A stretch of 64,000 nt of DNA from Nonomuraea aridisoli (GTDB lineage Bacteria > Actinomycetota > Actinomycetes > Streptosporangiales > Streptosporangiaceae), in the NCBI RefSeq assembly GCF_003236395.1, contig NZ_POUD01000003.1, forward strand, positions 1 to 64,000, given 5' to 3'. The position numbers and the translations under genes are program-made. Every line of letters starts with the position of its first letter. Position 1 is the stretch's first letter. Below, piece after piece: positions 16,269 through 24,887 of the stretch. The notes under the pieces are model-generated. The model made no database searches. It saw only the letters and a list, made by a program, of their open reading frames with translations, and was not told the origin of the DNA.

Positions 16269-16492
16269 CTCTCGCTCCGTCTTCATGCGGTTCGGCGTCC
16301 ACGGCGGCTGGGCTGTCGTCTTCGTGTCGTATACGCGGTGCCGGCGTGAACGGTTGTTCGCCTGGTAGGTGTCAGGTCTGTCGCGCCGTCTTACTCCAGC
16401 ATCGGCACGGTCGGTCCCGTGGCTCATGGCTCCTGCATGCTGGCGGGTGATTGGCCCGATGAACTGGGTCGATCCGTCGACCAGGAGCCAAT

Positions 16493-16537
16493 AGGACGAT
16501 TTCGTCCAAATTAGGCCATCGAGGCGCCGTTCGGCAA
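16493..16537 (-). promoter_or_regulatory. Promoter with palindromic operator, site E
   Basis: On the minus strand TTGCCG (16532-16537), 18 bases, TAATTT (16508-16513), running into TGGACGAAATCGTCCT (16493-16508). The last T of the -10 box is the first base of the palindrome, as at sites A and D. It directs transcription into the truncated SnoaL gene and the ICL-family, MFS and SnoaL genes beyond it. Confidence 0.6.
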
Positions 16538-16628
16538 GCGCGTGTCCTTGATCCCGACTACCTCAAGTCGAGCTCAGCATTCGCGGGAGGAGCAGAAAGT
16601 CCTCAAGGAGCTTGACCAGGAGCCTAGA

Positions 16629-16644
16629 TGGACCATCTCGTCCG
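16629..16644 (+). promoter_or_regulatory. Degenerate palindrome, site G
   Basis: TGGACCATCTCGTCCG, preceded by GCTTGACC and CCTAGA as at the other sites. It lies 69 bases before the acetyltransferase start. Both arms carry one mismatch, so this is the weakest copy. Confidence 0.35.
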
Positions 16645-16712
16645 GTACGGCGTAGTGTAATCAACCGCCAAGCGCCCCGTCGGGCGCGCCCCGTCCCCAT
16701 CGAGGAGCAGCG

Positions 16713-17300
16713 TTGACTCACCAGGTCACCATCGTCGGTTCGACGATCAGCACACCACGGTTGCGGCTGCGTCCGTGGCGTCACGATGACGCAGCCGAGG
16801 CGCTCGACATATACGGCAGCTCGGAGGTCTCCCGGTGGCTGGCCCCGGTAATGGATCGCATCAAGGATCTCGACCAGATGCGTGCGGTGATCAACCGATG
16901 GATCACCGCACCTCTGGGATCGGAAGGGCGCCCGAGTGGCCGGTGGGTGATCGAGGAGACCGAGAGCGGGCGTGTCGCCGGCTCGGGGCAGATCCTTCCA
17001 CTGCCGCCGGAGGGTGACGACCTGGAGCTGGGCTACCAGTTCGCTCCATGGGCGTGGGGCCGGGGGCTGGCGGCCGAGGCGGGTCACGCTCTGGCCCACT
17101 ATGCCTTCAGCAAGGGCGAGGAAGAGGTCTTCGCTGTTGTACGGCCCAAGAACGATCGCGGCACGCGCGCCGCCCGTCGCATCGGGATGGAGTGGGTCGG
17201 AGAAACGGAGAAGTACTACAACCTGCGTCTTCAGGTCTTTCGGCTCCGCAAGGGTGACTTGGACACCTCCTCGCTCGACCCAGGCCCCGTCGAACGCTGA
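16713..17300 (+). CDS. GNAT N-acetyltransferase (RimJ/RimL-like)
   Basis: A 195-residue acetyltransferase transferring acetyl from acetyl-CoA to an amine. The start is TTG with GAGGAG 6 bases before it. The N-terminal RLRLRPWRHDDAAEAL is the usual RimJ/RimL/SpeG-like opening. The acetyl-CoA loop is YQFAPWAWGRGLAAEAGHAL (Q/R-x-x-G-x-G/A position WGRGLA), and motif B is VRPKNDRGTRAARRIGMEWV followed by YYNLRLQVFRL. It may acetylate a small metabolite, an antibiotic or a ribosomal protein. It stands alone downstream of palindrome site G and ends at a strong shared terminator. Confidence 0.85.
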   Translation: MTHQVTIVGSTISTPRLRLRPWRHDDAAEALDIYGSSEVSRWLAPVMDRIKDLDQMRAVINRWITAPLGSEGRPSGRWVIEETESGRVAGSGQILPLPPEGDDLELGYQFAPWAWGRGLAAEAGHALAHYAFSKGEEEVFAVVRPKNDRGTRAARRIGMEWVGETEKYYNLRLQVFRLRKGDLDTSSLDPGPVER

Positions 17301-17322
17301 TCCCGTTTCACGCCTGGTCGTT

Positions 17323-17354
17323 CTCGGGGCAGATGGCCACACCTCTGCCCCGAG
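17323..17354. terminator. Bidirectional terminator between convergent genes
   Basis: A perfect 11-bp stem CTCGGGGCAGA/TCTGCCCCGAG with a 10-base loop lies between the convergent acetyltransferase (ends 17300) and sigma-factor (ends 17423) genes. Confidence 0.75.
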
Positions 17355-17422
17355 CCGCTCACGCACTGAGAACGCCGTCTCGAGCGTTTCGTTCCATGTG
17401 TCGCGTCCGAAAACCGGCGACC

Positions 17423-18061
17423 TCAGGCCGACCGAACCGCAGGCGCCTCCGGCAGGTAGCCATCGGCCACCAGCGCGAGGCGGAGCTTCTTGCGGGCGTC
17501 GAAGAGGACCTTGTACAGCGCGTTGTGGGTCGAGCCCAGCTCGTCGGCCAGCACATCCATCGGCATGCCGTTGAGGACCGTCGCAACGAACACCAGCCGC
17601 TGGCGATCGGACAGGTTCTCTTTCACCGCAGATGAGACGGCGGCCGCGAACTCGCGGGCTTGTGCCTCGTCCTCGGGGCCGGCGTCGAACCGCGAAGCGA
17701 TCTTGGACCAATCCTCTTGTTCGTAGGGGACCTCGTGGCGACGCCAGAAGTGGCGGTTCATCATGGCGGCTACGTTGAAGATCGCAAACTTGCTCGCCCA
17801 CGTGGTGAACCGCGCCTCACCTCGAAATCTGTCCAAACGCTCGCTGATCGCCATCAGTGCGTCAGCGGCGGCCTGGTGGGCGATGTCCTCGAGTTCTGGG
17901 CCGTCCAGCTTGAGGAGGGGTGCGCGTCGACGAGCCTCGGAAGTCGCGACGCGGAGCAGCAAGGGATACAACTCGGCGCATGTCGCCTCTCTCCGTGGGC
18001 CCGCAGCAGCGAGATCCCGCACCCACCGGCGATTCTCTCGATCGATCTCCGCGTCGTCCAC
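17423..18061 (-). CDS. ECF-like sigma-70 family RNA polymerase sigma factor
   Basis: A 212-residue sigma factor with region 2 (LEDIAHQAAADALMAISERL, FRGEARFTTWASKFAIFNV) and region 4 (LSDRQRLVFVATVLNGMPMDVLADELG, STHNALYKVLFDARKKLR). I chose the GTG at 18061 because GGAAGAGG lies 5 bases before it; the frame stays open further upstream but without homology. It should direct polymerase to a stress regulon. The gene just upstream encodes a small HxxxCxxC protein that fits a zinc anti-sigma factor. Palindrome site F lies 84 bases upstream of the start, so transcription may join the palindrome regulon. Confidence 0.85.
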   Translation of the reverse strand: MDDAEIDRENRRWVRDLAAAGPRREATCAELYPLLLRVATSEARRRAPLLKLDGPELEDIAHQAAADALMAISERLDRFRGEARFTTWASKFAIFNVAAMMNRHFWRRHEVPYEQEDWSKIASRFDAGPEDEAQAREFAAAVSSAVKENLSDRQRLVFVATVLNGMPMDVLADELGSTHNALYKVLFDARKKLRLALVADGYLPEAPAVRSA

Positions 18062-18144
18062 CGCAACCTCTTCCGTCAGAGCAGCACAAGCCGTGTACGC
18101 GCTGGTCAGGTCACTCCCGACGTCACGCCTAGGCCACCGTATAC

Positions 18145-18160
18145 TGGACGATGAAGTCCA
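18145..18160. promoter_or_regulatory. Palindrome, site F, upstream of sigma gene
   Basis: TGGACGATGAAGTCCA, with GTATAC next to it on the sigma-gene side. It lies between the anti-sigma-like gene and the sigma factor. Both outer half-sites match the consensus and the centre is degenerate. Confidence 0.45.
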
Positions 18161-18226
18161 CACAAATGCCCAGTTGCATTGGAATCGGCAAGGATTTGGG
18201 ACTAAATAGACCAACTTATAGGTGGG

Positions 18227-18505
18227 CTACGGCGGGTCGGGCTGAGAAGGGTCCGGCCCCGTGAGCGCCGATAGCAGGCCCTCCAAGTCTTGGGCGCACG
18301 GACCGCAGGCCAGGAAGTGCGCATGAACGCCCGAGAACCGCTCGCTCGGGTCGTTGCCCGCAGCAAGCAGCTCCGCGTAGACGTCCAGCATCTCCATGGC
18401 TTCGTCGCAGCCCGCATCGCGCGGATCCGTCCGGAGAAAGGCGTCCAGTCGAGCCCAGTGATCACTCCGCTGATCGTCGGATGCGTTCTGCGCTTCAATA
18501 TCCAC
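18227..18505 (-). CDS. Small zinc-finger anti-sigma-like protein
   Basis: A 92-residue protein starting at GTG with AGGTGG 5 bases before. An acidic helix (DEAMEMLDVYAELLAAG) is followed by GVHAHFLACGPCAQDLEGLL, the HxxxCxxC pattern of zinc-binding anti-sigma domains, and a Pro-rich end. There is no transmembrane segment, so it would be a soluble, possibly redox-sensing, anti-sigma factor. It lies directly upstream of the ECF-like sigma gene on the same strand, the expected context. Other small zf-HC2 proteins without an anti-sigma role exist, so function is inference. Confidence 0.65.
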   Translation of the reverse strand: MDIEAQNASDDQRSDHWARLDAFLRTDPRDAGCDEAMEMLDVYAELLAAGNDPSERFSGVHAHFLACGPCAQDLEGLLSALTGPDPSQPDPP

Positions 18506-18539
18506 ACGTCCACCTTGGTTGACTCATACGTTCGATGCC

Positions 18540-18558
18540 TGGCTGGAGTGTCCAGCCA
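18540..18558 (-). terminator. Possible hairpin downstream of msrB/msrA relic
   Basis: Perfect 8-bp arms TGGCTGGA/TCCAGCCA with a 3-base loop, just past the msrA relic and before the anti-sigma-like gene. There is no U-run, and it could equally be an operator. Confidence 0.3.
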
Positions 18559-18584
18559 ACGAGAAGCACTCCGCATCCTCTGCC

Positions 18585-18724
18585 TCAACGGCGTCCAGAG
18601 GGATGCAGATCCTCCTCAAAGGGCAATTCGTTCTCGTCGCCGGTGTAGCCCACCCGAGGTCGACAACAGGTCCTGCATACCCCAGAAGCAACCGTCGGCA
18701 AGGACCGCGGTCTCGGCTAATTGA
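18585..18724 (-). pseudogene. Methionine sulfoxide reductase A relic
   Basis: Starting right at the msrB stop, the minus strand reads QLAETAVLADGCFWGMQDLL, containing the GCFWG active-site motif of MsrA. After a frame change it reads VGYTGDENELPF, matching the family's next block (VGYTGG). The remaining roughly 120 residues are gone. The remnant lacks the rest of the fold and cannot work. Confidence 0.65.
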
Positions 18725-19207
18725 TCACTCGACGCCTTCCCCGGACGCCGCCGGGCCGGGAGCCGCGTCGAACAGGTGCACGTACTGGCCATAGCCTTCG
18801 GTCTCGAGGTCCTTGGCGGCGATGAATCGCAGGGAGGCAGAATTGATGCAGTAGCGCATGCCACCCGCATCGACTGGGCCGTCTGGGAAGAGATGGCCGA
18901 GGTGGCTGTCGCCGTGTGCCGAGCGAACCTCTGTCCGGACCATCCCATGGCTGGTGTCGGTGCGCTCAACGACGTTGCCCGGCTCGAGCGGGATGGTGAA
19001 ACTGGGCCAGCCCGTGTAGCTGTCGAACTTGTGGACCGACGCGAAGAGCGGTTCGCCTGAGACCACATCGACGTAGATGCCGGGCTCCTTCGAGTTCCAG
19101 AACTCGTTCTCGAAGGGCGGCTCGGTGACGTCGTCCTGGGTGACCGCCCGCTGTCGTGGCGTCAGTCGCTCGACTGCCTCGGGTGTGCGCTCATATGCCT
19201 GTGCCAT
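18725..19207 (-). CDS. msrB: Peptide-methionine (R)-S-oxide reductase MsrB
   Basis: A 160-residue repair enzyme that reduces the R-epimer of methionine sulfoxide in proteins. The MsrB core is complete: [31 protein letters not shown], the [19 protein letters not shown] block, [14 protein letters not shown] with the catalytic Cys, and a C-terminal extension. The usual pair of zinc-binding CxxC motifs is absent, as in the zinc-free subclass. GAGGAGC precedes the ATG. The partner msrA gene immediately downstream has been reduced to a relic, so repair of the S-epimer must come from elsewhere in the genome. Confidence 0.9.
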   Translation of the reverse strand: MAQAYERTPEAVERLTPRQRAVTQDDVTEPPFENEFWNSKEPGIYVDVVSGEPLFASVHKFDSYTGWPSFTIPLEPGNVVERTDTSHGMVRTEVRSAHGDSHLGHLFPDGPVDAGGMRYCINSASLRFIAAKDLETEGYGQYVHLFDAAPGPAASGEGVE

Positions 19208-19310
19208 CGCTCCAGCTCCTCGCTGTGAGGTTTGCCTTCTCGTGTTGTTCGCCTAGGACTCCGTGCTGCTCTGAGCCCGGACCCCGAATGGCCGGGAATC
19301 TCTTTGAGGC

Positions 19311-20078
19311 CTAGTTCCGGCCCGCCATGACGCCGCCGTCCACGTTGAGGATCGCGCCGGTGACCCAGCCGGCATCGTCGGAGAGCAGGTAGGTCACCGC
19401 AGAGGCGATGTCCTTGGGCGTTCCCACACGGCCGAGCGGGTGGAAGCCGTTGAAGCTGTTGAGCGTGGCCTCGAACTGGTCCTTGGGTACGAAAGCCTCG
19501 TACAAGGGAGTCGCGACAACGGCAGGCGCCACGGCGTTGACGCGGATCTTGTGCTCCGCGAGCTCCATGGCCAGGTTGTGGGTGAGCGCGTGGAGGGCAG
19601 CCTTGCCCATCGAGTAACCGGTCGCCGGGGTTGCGGCGATGGCTTGGTGTGCCCACATCGAGCCGATGTTGACGATGGCGCCTCCACCGGCACTGATCAT
19701 TCCTCGGGTGACGGTCTGGGTGAGGAAGAAGGCAGACCTGGCGAGCTCGAGGTAGGCGTCGTAGTCGGCGCCCTCGTAGTCGAGGAAAGCCTTGGGGATG
19801 AAGAACCCGGCTGAGTTCACCAGGAGGGTGGCGTCGGCGTGCTCGGCCGCCAGCGTGTCCTGGACCCGCCTGACGTCGTCGCGGTTGGCAAGATCGGCAG
19901 TGATGCCCCACGCCTCCCCGTTCTGGGACAAGGTGTTGACGGTGTCGTCCACTCGGGCCTGGTCGCGGCCGATGATGACGGCCGAGCCGCCGGCTGCGAC
20001 CACGTCTTCAGCACTCTGCCGACCCATGCCGCTGCTGCCGCCGACGACGATCAGCTTCCGGCCTTCGAAACCACCCAT
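19311..20078 (-). CDS. SDR-family oxidoreductase
   Basis: A 255-residue classical short-chain dehydrogenase/reductase. The cofactor loop is [15 protein letters not shown], the adenine-binding Asp is in [16 protein letters not shown] is the structural motif, and the catalytic set is Ser in [10 protein letters not shown] with Tyr and Lys in [19 protein letters not shown] after strand 2 (Arg) suggests NADP(H). It ends [12 protein letters not shown]. The closest family feel is 3-oxoacyl-ACP reductase-like SDRs of unknown substrate. The ribosome site is GAAGGGTGAAG. An imperfect inverted repeat at 20220 lies in its promoter region. Confidence 0.88.
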   Translation of the reverse strand: MGGFEGRKLIVVGGSSGMGRQSAEDVVAAGGSAVIIGRDQARVDDTVNTLSQNGEAWGITADLANRDDVRRVQDTLAAEHADATLLVNSAGFFIPKAFLDYEGADYDAYLELARSAFFLTQTVTRGMISAGGGAIVNIGSMWAHQAIAATPATGYSMGKAALHALTHNLAMELAEHKIRVNAVAPAVVATPLYEAFVPKDQFEATLNSFNGFHPLGRVGTPKDIASAVTYLLSDDAGWVTGAILNVDGGVMAGRN

Positions 20079-20219
20079 GCTTCTTCACCCTTCGCGATGC
20101 GGCTCGTGCCGCAGTTGGCGTCTGAACTTGAGAACCTGCTTGCTATGTCTTGGTGAGTGACAGGCTCGCTGGCAGGTCTTACATGCCACGTCGTCGGAGG
20201 TTCGGTGGCTGGTGTTCGT

Positions 20220-20238
20220 GATCTATGTCGCATAGGTC
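20220..20238. promoter_or_regulatory. Possible operator upstream of the SDR gene
   Basis: GATCTATG-TCG-CATAGGTC, an inverted repeat with 7 of 8 pairs matching, 142 bases upstream of the SDR start. Its size suits a dimeric TetR-like repressor. The surrounding 20079-20412 stretch holds no gene. Confidence 0.35.
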
Positions 20239-20368
20239 TGTCCCGTTGCGCCGGGCAGTGGGCCTTGCAGGCTGGGTGTGCTGAGTGCCGGAGCCTGTTC
20301 CCTTGCCTTGGAGCGGCCGAAAGCGGCGACAAGAAGCGGCACTTGCAGAGCTGAGCCACGTGTGGACC

Positions 20369-20389
20369 GAGATCCCGTCAGCGGGTCTC
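20369..20389 (-). terminator. Hairpin after PP2C phosphatase gene
   Basis: GAGATCCCG-TCAG-CGGGTCTC forms an 8-bp stem with one bulged base, 24 bases past the phosphatase stop codon. Confidence 0.4.
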
Positions 20390-20412
20390 CGTCCGCACTC
20401 GACGGGAAGCGG

Positions 20413-22446
20413 TCAGTCCACCGGACCGGGGTCGGGTAGCCGTGCAGCGATCATGCCGATGTCGTCCTTGCCCGCCATGGGCAGGCGGGTGAGGAGCAGG
20501 TCGCAGAAGACGTCCAGCGGCTCGCGGGCCATCGAGGCGGCGGCGAGTCGTAGTCGTTCCAGGCCGGCGTCGAGGTGTTCGCCCGGCATCTCCACCAGGC
20601 CGTCGGTGTAGAGCAGCAGCGTGCTGCCGGGTGGCAGCGACGCGACGGCGGTGGTGCGCGGCATGTCGTAGGCCACGCCGAGCATGGGGTTGACGGCGCC
20701 TTCGAGGTAGCGCGCCTCGCCCTCCGGCGTGACCAGCAGGGGCGGTGGATGGCCGGCCACCGAGTAGCGCACCCATCGCGCGCTCTCGTCCTGACCCTCC
20801 ACGCGGGCCAGGATGCAGGTGGCGGTGTCCTCGTCGTCGAGGAGTTCGGTGGCGATGTTCAGGCGGCGCAGGATGTCGCCGGGAGGTTCGCGGCGGTCCA
20901 TCGCCAGGCCTCTGAGCATGTTGCGCAGCTGGCTCATGGTGACGGCGGCCGCGAGGTCGTGCCCGGCCACGTCGCCGATCGTCAGGATCGTCGAGCCGTC
21001 GGGTGACACGAACGAGTCGTACCAGTCGCCGCCGATCTCCGCCGCGGTGGCGCTGGCGCGGTAGCGGGCGGCGATCTCCAGGCCCGGCACCCGCGGGGGG
21101 TCGGGCAGCAGGTAGTTCTGCAACGCGAGCGCGACGCGCTGGGTGCGCTGGAAGCGCATGGCGTTGCTGAGGTGGGCGTGCGCGTGGTCCAGCATGCGGG
21201 CCAGCAGGTCGACGTCGGCGGCGGTGAGCGGCTCGCGGTCGCCGCACACCGTGGCCGCCACCACCGCCGCGACCGAGCCGTCCACGACCACCGGCACCAC
21301 CGCCGTGCTGTTGGCCCCGACCGCGGCGAACCACTCCTCCGCGCCCGCCGGCGGGGCGCCGGGCGGCGGCGCTCCCGGGGGAAACGTGCTGCGGATCGGC
21401 CGCCTGGTCCTGATCACCTTGGCGATGTCGCTGTCGGGCTCGAACCGTTCGATGCGCAGCGGCGGGCGCGTCAGCAGGCCGTCGCGCACCGTGTTCGCGA
21501 CCCGCTCGGCGATGAACGGGGAGGTGACCGACTCGTCCTCCATCTCGGACAGGAGGTAGATGCCGCATCCGTCGGAGACGGCCGGCACGATCACCTCGGA
21601 GAGCGCGCGCAACACCTCGTCCAGGTCGGCGAGGTCCGCGGTGGCAGCCGCCGCCCGGCCCAGCAGCTCTCTGCGCCGTTGCTCCGCCCACTCCTGCTCG
21701 ATGTCGGTGACGGTGCCGACCCACTCGACCACCTCGCCGTTCTCGACGATGGGCACGCCGCGCACGCGAACATGCCGATAGACGCGGTCAGCGGTCCGCA
21801 CGCGGAAGACTTGGTCCAGGCGGTCGTGCCGCTCCACCGCGCTGGCCCAGGTCTCCATGGCGAGCTCGCGATCGTCGGGGCACACGGCGTTCAGCCAGCC
21901 GTTGCCGCGGTGTTCCTCCCACGACTGCCCGGTCAGCCGCCGCCAGCCGGCGCTCGGCTCACTCACCCCGCCCATGGCGTCGGTCACCCATACCGCCTGC
22001 GTCTTGAGCTGGAGCAGGCTTTGATAGCGCTGCAGGAACCTGCGCCGCTCTCTGATGATCGAGTCGAGGCCGTGGGCGGGATCGACCTGGCTGGTGACTT
22101 CCAGACTCACGACGAGCAGGCCCTCCTCGTTCCCCAACGAGATCTTCGACAAGCTGGTCGAGGTGAAACGCTCGCGTTCCGATGAACGGTCGCCAAGTTC
22201 GAACGGCATCTCGTTGAGACTCACACTCTCGCCTGTTTCGAGTACCTGATCGAAGAGTGCGAAATAGCTTTGCTGGCGAAGGTCTGCGAACACTTCCCGG
22301 ATCGGCATCCCGAGGCGCCGGGCGCTGACGATCTCCTGATAGGCGTAGTTCATGTAGATCAGTCGATGCTCGGGGCCGCTGGTCACTGCTACGCCTGCGG
22401 GAACCGCGTCGAAGATGTCAAGAGGCACGCCTCCGAAACCCTGCAT
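20413..22446 (-). CDS. PAS-PAS-GAF-PP2C (SpoIIE-type) serine phosphatase
   Basis: A 677-residue cytoplasmic signalling phosphatase. I chose the ATG of MQGFGGVPLD because GGGAGGT lies 6 bases before it. Residues 1-130 are a first PAS domain (DAVPAGVAVTSGPEHRLIYMN). A second PAS with PAC follows (TGQSWEEHRGNGWLNAVCPDDRE, EWVGTVTDIEQEW), then a GAF-like domain, then the SpoIIE catalytic domain: EIGGDWYDSFVSPDG, LTIGDVAGHDLAAAVTMSQLR, YSVAGHPPPLLV and LLLYTDGLVE. Metal-binding Asp residues are present. No kinase or anti-anti-sigma domain is attached. Such proteins dephosphorylate anti-sigma antagonists in stress cascades. Palindrome site D lies upstream, and a paralogue is at 50060-52108. Confidence 0.9.
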   Translation of the reverse strand: MQGFGGVPLDIFDAVPAGVAVTSGPEHRLIYMNYAYQEIVSARRLGMPIREVFADLRQQSYFALFDQVLETGESVSLNEMPFELGDRSSERERFTSTSLSKISLGNEEGLLVVSLEVTSQVDPAHGLDSIIRERRRFLQRYQSLLQLKTQAVWVTDAMGGVSEPSAGWRRLTGQSWEEHRGNGWLNAVCPDDRELAMETWASAVERHDRLDQVFRVRTADRVYRHVRVRGVPIVENGEVVEWVGTVTDIEQEWAEQRRRELLGRAAAATADLADLDEVLRALSEVIVPAVSDGCGIYLLSEMEDESVTSPFIAERVANTVRDGLLTRPPLRIERFEPDSDIAKVIRTRRPIRSTFPPGAPPPGAPPAGAEEWFAAVGANSTAVVPVVVDGSVAAVVAATVCGDREPLTAADVDLLARMLDHAHAHLSNAMRFQRTQRVALALQNYLLPDPPRVPGLEIAARYRASATAAEIGGDWYDSFVSPDGSTILTIGDVAGHDLAAAVTMSQLRNMLRGLAMDRREPPGDILRRLNIATELLDDEDTATCILARVEGQDESARWVRYSVAGHPPPLLVTPEGEARYLEGAVNPMLGVAYDMPRTTAVASLPPGSTLLLYTDGLVEMPGEHLDAGLERLRLAAASMAREPLDVFCDLLLTRLPMAGKDDIGMIAARLPDPGPVD

Positions 22447-22841
22447 CAGCGCACCTCCCATACGTGACATTTGAGGACGCCTGGTTGGGCATGGCCGTCC
22501 CAGCCGTCCGCCCGGTCGTGAACGTCGCGGAGAAGGTCGCCGGCGGCGTCGGATCCGTGGTGGTGACTCCCTGCCGCAGCGTCCCGAGCCGGCGCTGATG
22601 AGGACGTGGTCGCCCACGAACCGGCGCGAATCAATTGGACTCTGGAGTCTGGCGTGGCATTCCTTGGCAGGCCACACCGGCCATCGGTGGTTCGGAGCAG
22701 CAGCGCGTCTGGCGGCCATGACGCCACGTTCCTTGGCTGACCGGCACCTTCACATTGGAGCCATAATAGACGATATCGTCCATAATGGAACAGGGAGCGG
22801 CGGCGGGAGCTGAATACCAGGGAACCGCCTCGTCCCGGGAT
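22447..22841. other. Phosphatase upstream region
   Basis: No gene is recognised. The phosphatase frame stays open upstream of its chosen start, but that sequence is Arg/Pro-rich with no family match. The notable element is palindrome site D at 22767. The short region left of 22842 separates it from the peptidase gene, whose stop is at 22842. Confidence 0.45.
22767..22787 (-). promoter_or_regulatory. Palindromic operator with -10 box, site D
   Basis: On the minus strand CATTAT (22782-22787) runs into TGGACGATATCGTCTA (22767-22782), sharing one T exactly as at sites A and E. The central GACGATATCGTC is a perfect 12-bp palindrome. No good -35 box is visible. The next bases, TTATGGCTCC, resemble those following site E (TATTGGCTCC). 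Confidence 0.55.
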
Positions 22842-24887
22842 TCAGGAGTCCCTGGTCAGCGTGTAACTGCGCGTGACCGCGGCGAGATCACCGTCCTCCC
22901 TGGTGGCGGCGACCAGGTCGGGAGGTCTGGGGACGAAGCCCGGCACCGTGGTCAGCCCGTCGGTCTCGGCGATCACCGTGAGGCCGATCCGCTCCTTTCC
23001 CGGTATGCGCACGGTGATCTGGACTCCCCGGGCGGGGATGCCGCGGAAACGGATCTCCGAGGGCCACGTGCCGACTCGTGTGCCGGTGACGGGCACGCTC
23101 GCCGACCCGAACCGGCCGGCCGATGCGGTGGCGTGGGTCATCGGCTGGTCGAGCCGTAGCGTCACCGAGCGCGCGCCCTTCCCGGCGGTCACGTGCAGTT
23201 TCAGCGTGTCCCGGCTGTGGGCCAGGACGTCTGCTCGCGGTCCCTCGGCGGCGATCGCCGGTGCCTGTCCGGTCCACAGCGTGCCGCGTGCGTACCCGGG
23301 GGGCAGCGCGGCGGTGTCATGGCCGGACACGTACCGCTTGGTCCACTGCGCCGGGTCCACGTCGGCGCTGACCCAGTGGGCGGTACGGGTGGCGGCGTCC
23401 ATGACGTACGCCAGATGCATGCGCCGCCGCCGGTCGGCGTCGAAGTCGTCCACCACGAGCCCGGCCGCGACCAGCCCCGCCGTGAGGACAAGAGCCGTCA
23501 GGGGCACTGCGAGGACGGTGGCTCTCTTCGGCCGGGTGGCGAGATCAGGCAGGGACGACTCCGCGATCGGCACGACGATCAGCCCGAACAAGGCCAGCAC
23601 CAGTGCGCTCACCCCGCCGAGCGCCAGCCCCATCCCGTCGAAGACGTTCCCGGCCAGGGACGGCAGCAGCATGGCGGCCGTGACCGGGCCCAGCATCGCC
23701 ACGACCGTTTGCGCCCAGGCAGGCGTGCGGAGCAGGACAGCGGCCAGCCAGCCGAGCGAGCCCGTCAGCGCCGGCAGGGCGAACAGGAAAGACGCCCCCG
23801 GAGCGACGTGGGCGCACAGCAGGCCCAGCCCGGCGAGCCAGGTCAGCGCCCCCACCGTCAGCGCTGCCGGGCCCAATCTGCGGCGGAGCACCAGGTACCA
23901 GCCGAGGACCGTCAGCGCGCACAGGACCACGATCGCCGCCTGGTACGGCCGAGGGCGGTGCAGCAGCCCGCCCATCAGGTCGTAGGCAGGCCGCCACGAC
24001 ACCAGCAGTTCCCACAGCCCTTGCGCCAAGGCGGCCGACACCGCCAACGGCACCACGGCCGAGGCCGTCGCCGCGACCAACCGGGGCAGGCTCAGCGACC
24101 GCTTGGCGCGTGCCGGCAGCGCCAGGCCCGCCACCGCGACGACGGTCAGCACCGCCAGCGGCCAGACGAGCTGATCGGGATACGTGATCATGATGCCGAG
24201 CGCGCGGAAGTAGGTGACGTCGTGATCGAGGGCGCGCACCAGCGCCAGCATGTTGCTGCCGTGGTGTTGCAGGCTGCCCCGGTTGAGGTTGGCGATGGAG
24301 TCGCCCGCGGTGTGATACAGCGAGGAACGCTGGATGTAGGCGAAGTTCATGCCGGCGAAGCCGCCCTTGGTCAGAGGGGTGAAGTCCGTGTTGTTCGGCA
24401 GCAGCCGATACAGCTCCACCATGGCGGAGTGGCCGCGCGGGGCGGGGACGGCGCCTGTGAACGTCTCGACCAGGCGGGCGTTGTTCGCGGAGGTCTCGAA
24501 CATCAGTGAGGGGCCGCTGACCCCGCGCGCCTCCCAGTTCAGCAGCACGCCGCCGGCCTTGCCCAGGGGGTGCTCGCGGACGAAGGCCTCGGCGCCGAGC
24601 ACGCCGTCCTCCTCACCGTCCGACACGAGCAGCACGATGTCGTTACGCAGGCCGGGGCCGCCGCGCAGCGCCCGGACGGTCTCGAGCATCGAGGCCACCG
24701 CGGCGCCGTCGTCGGAGGCGCCCGGTCCCATGGCTGCGGAGTCATAGTGCGCGGCGATGAGCACGGTGCCGGTCGAGTCCGTTCCCCGCAGCCGGCCCAC
24801 GATGTTGTCGACCTGGCCGAACGTCGCCAGCCCCCGACGCGGAACGGGCACCGACCGAGGTTGAATCTCAACCTCCAGCCCTGCCAC
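22842..24887 (-). CDS. M28 family metallopeptidase, 5'-truncated
   Basis: A 681-residue product from GTG. The M28 zinc-peptidase domain keeps its ligands: LIAAHYDSAAMGPGASDDGA (His, bridging Asp), SDGEEDGVLGAEAF (catalytic Glu pair), NWEARG and SSLYHTAGDS. About eight transmembrane helices follow, then a C-terminal beta-rich lumenal-type domain. The homology actually begins upstream of the GTG, at IGSPAGDRARDYLAGQLRV, but that frame runs back to a stop with no start codon. The N-terminal membrane anchor and first 60 or so residues usual in this family are gone. The divergent CGNR gene begins 120 bases away, so a deletion removed the 5' end. Topology and function are doubtful. Confidence 0.75.
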   Translation of the reverse strand: MAGLEVEIQPRSVPVPRRGLATFGQVDNIVGRLRGTDSTGTVLIAAHYDSAAMGPGASDDGAAVASMLETVRALRGGPGLRNDIVLLVSDGEEDGVLGAEAFVREHPLGKAGGVLLNWEARGVSGPSLMFETSANNARLVETFTGAVPAPRGHSAMVELYRLLPNNTDFTPLTKGGFAGMNFAYIQRSSLYHTAGDSIANLNRGSLQHHGSNMLALVRALDHDVTYFRALGIMITYPDQLVWPLAVLTVVAVAGLALPARAKRSLSLPRLVAATASAVVPLAVSAALAQGLWELLVSWRPAYDLMGGLLHRPRPYQAAIVVLCALTVLGWYLVLRRRLGPAALTVGALTWLAGLGLLCAHVAPGASFLFALPALTGSLGWLAAVLLRTPAWAQTVVAMLGPVTAAMLLPSLAGNVFDGMGLALGGVSALVLALFGLIVVPIAESSLPDLATRPKRATVLAVPLTALVLTAGLVAAGLVVDDFDADRRRRMHLAYVMDAATRTAHWVSADVDPAQWTKRYVSGHDTAALPPGYARGTLWTGQAPAIAAEGPRADVLAHSRDTLKLHVTAGKGARSVTLRLDQPMTHATASAGRFGSASVPVTGTRVGTWPSEIRFRGIPARGVQITVRIPGKERIGLTVIAETDGLTTVPGFVPRPPDLVAATREDGDLAAVTRSYTLTRDS

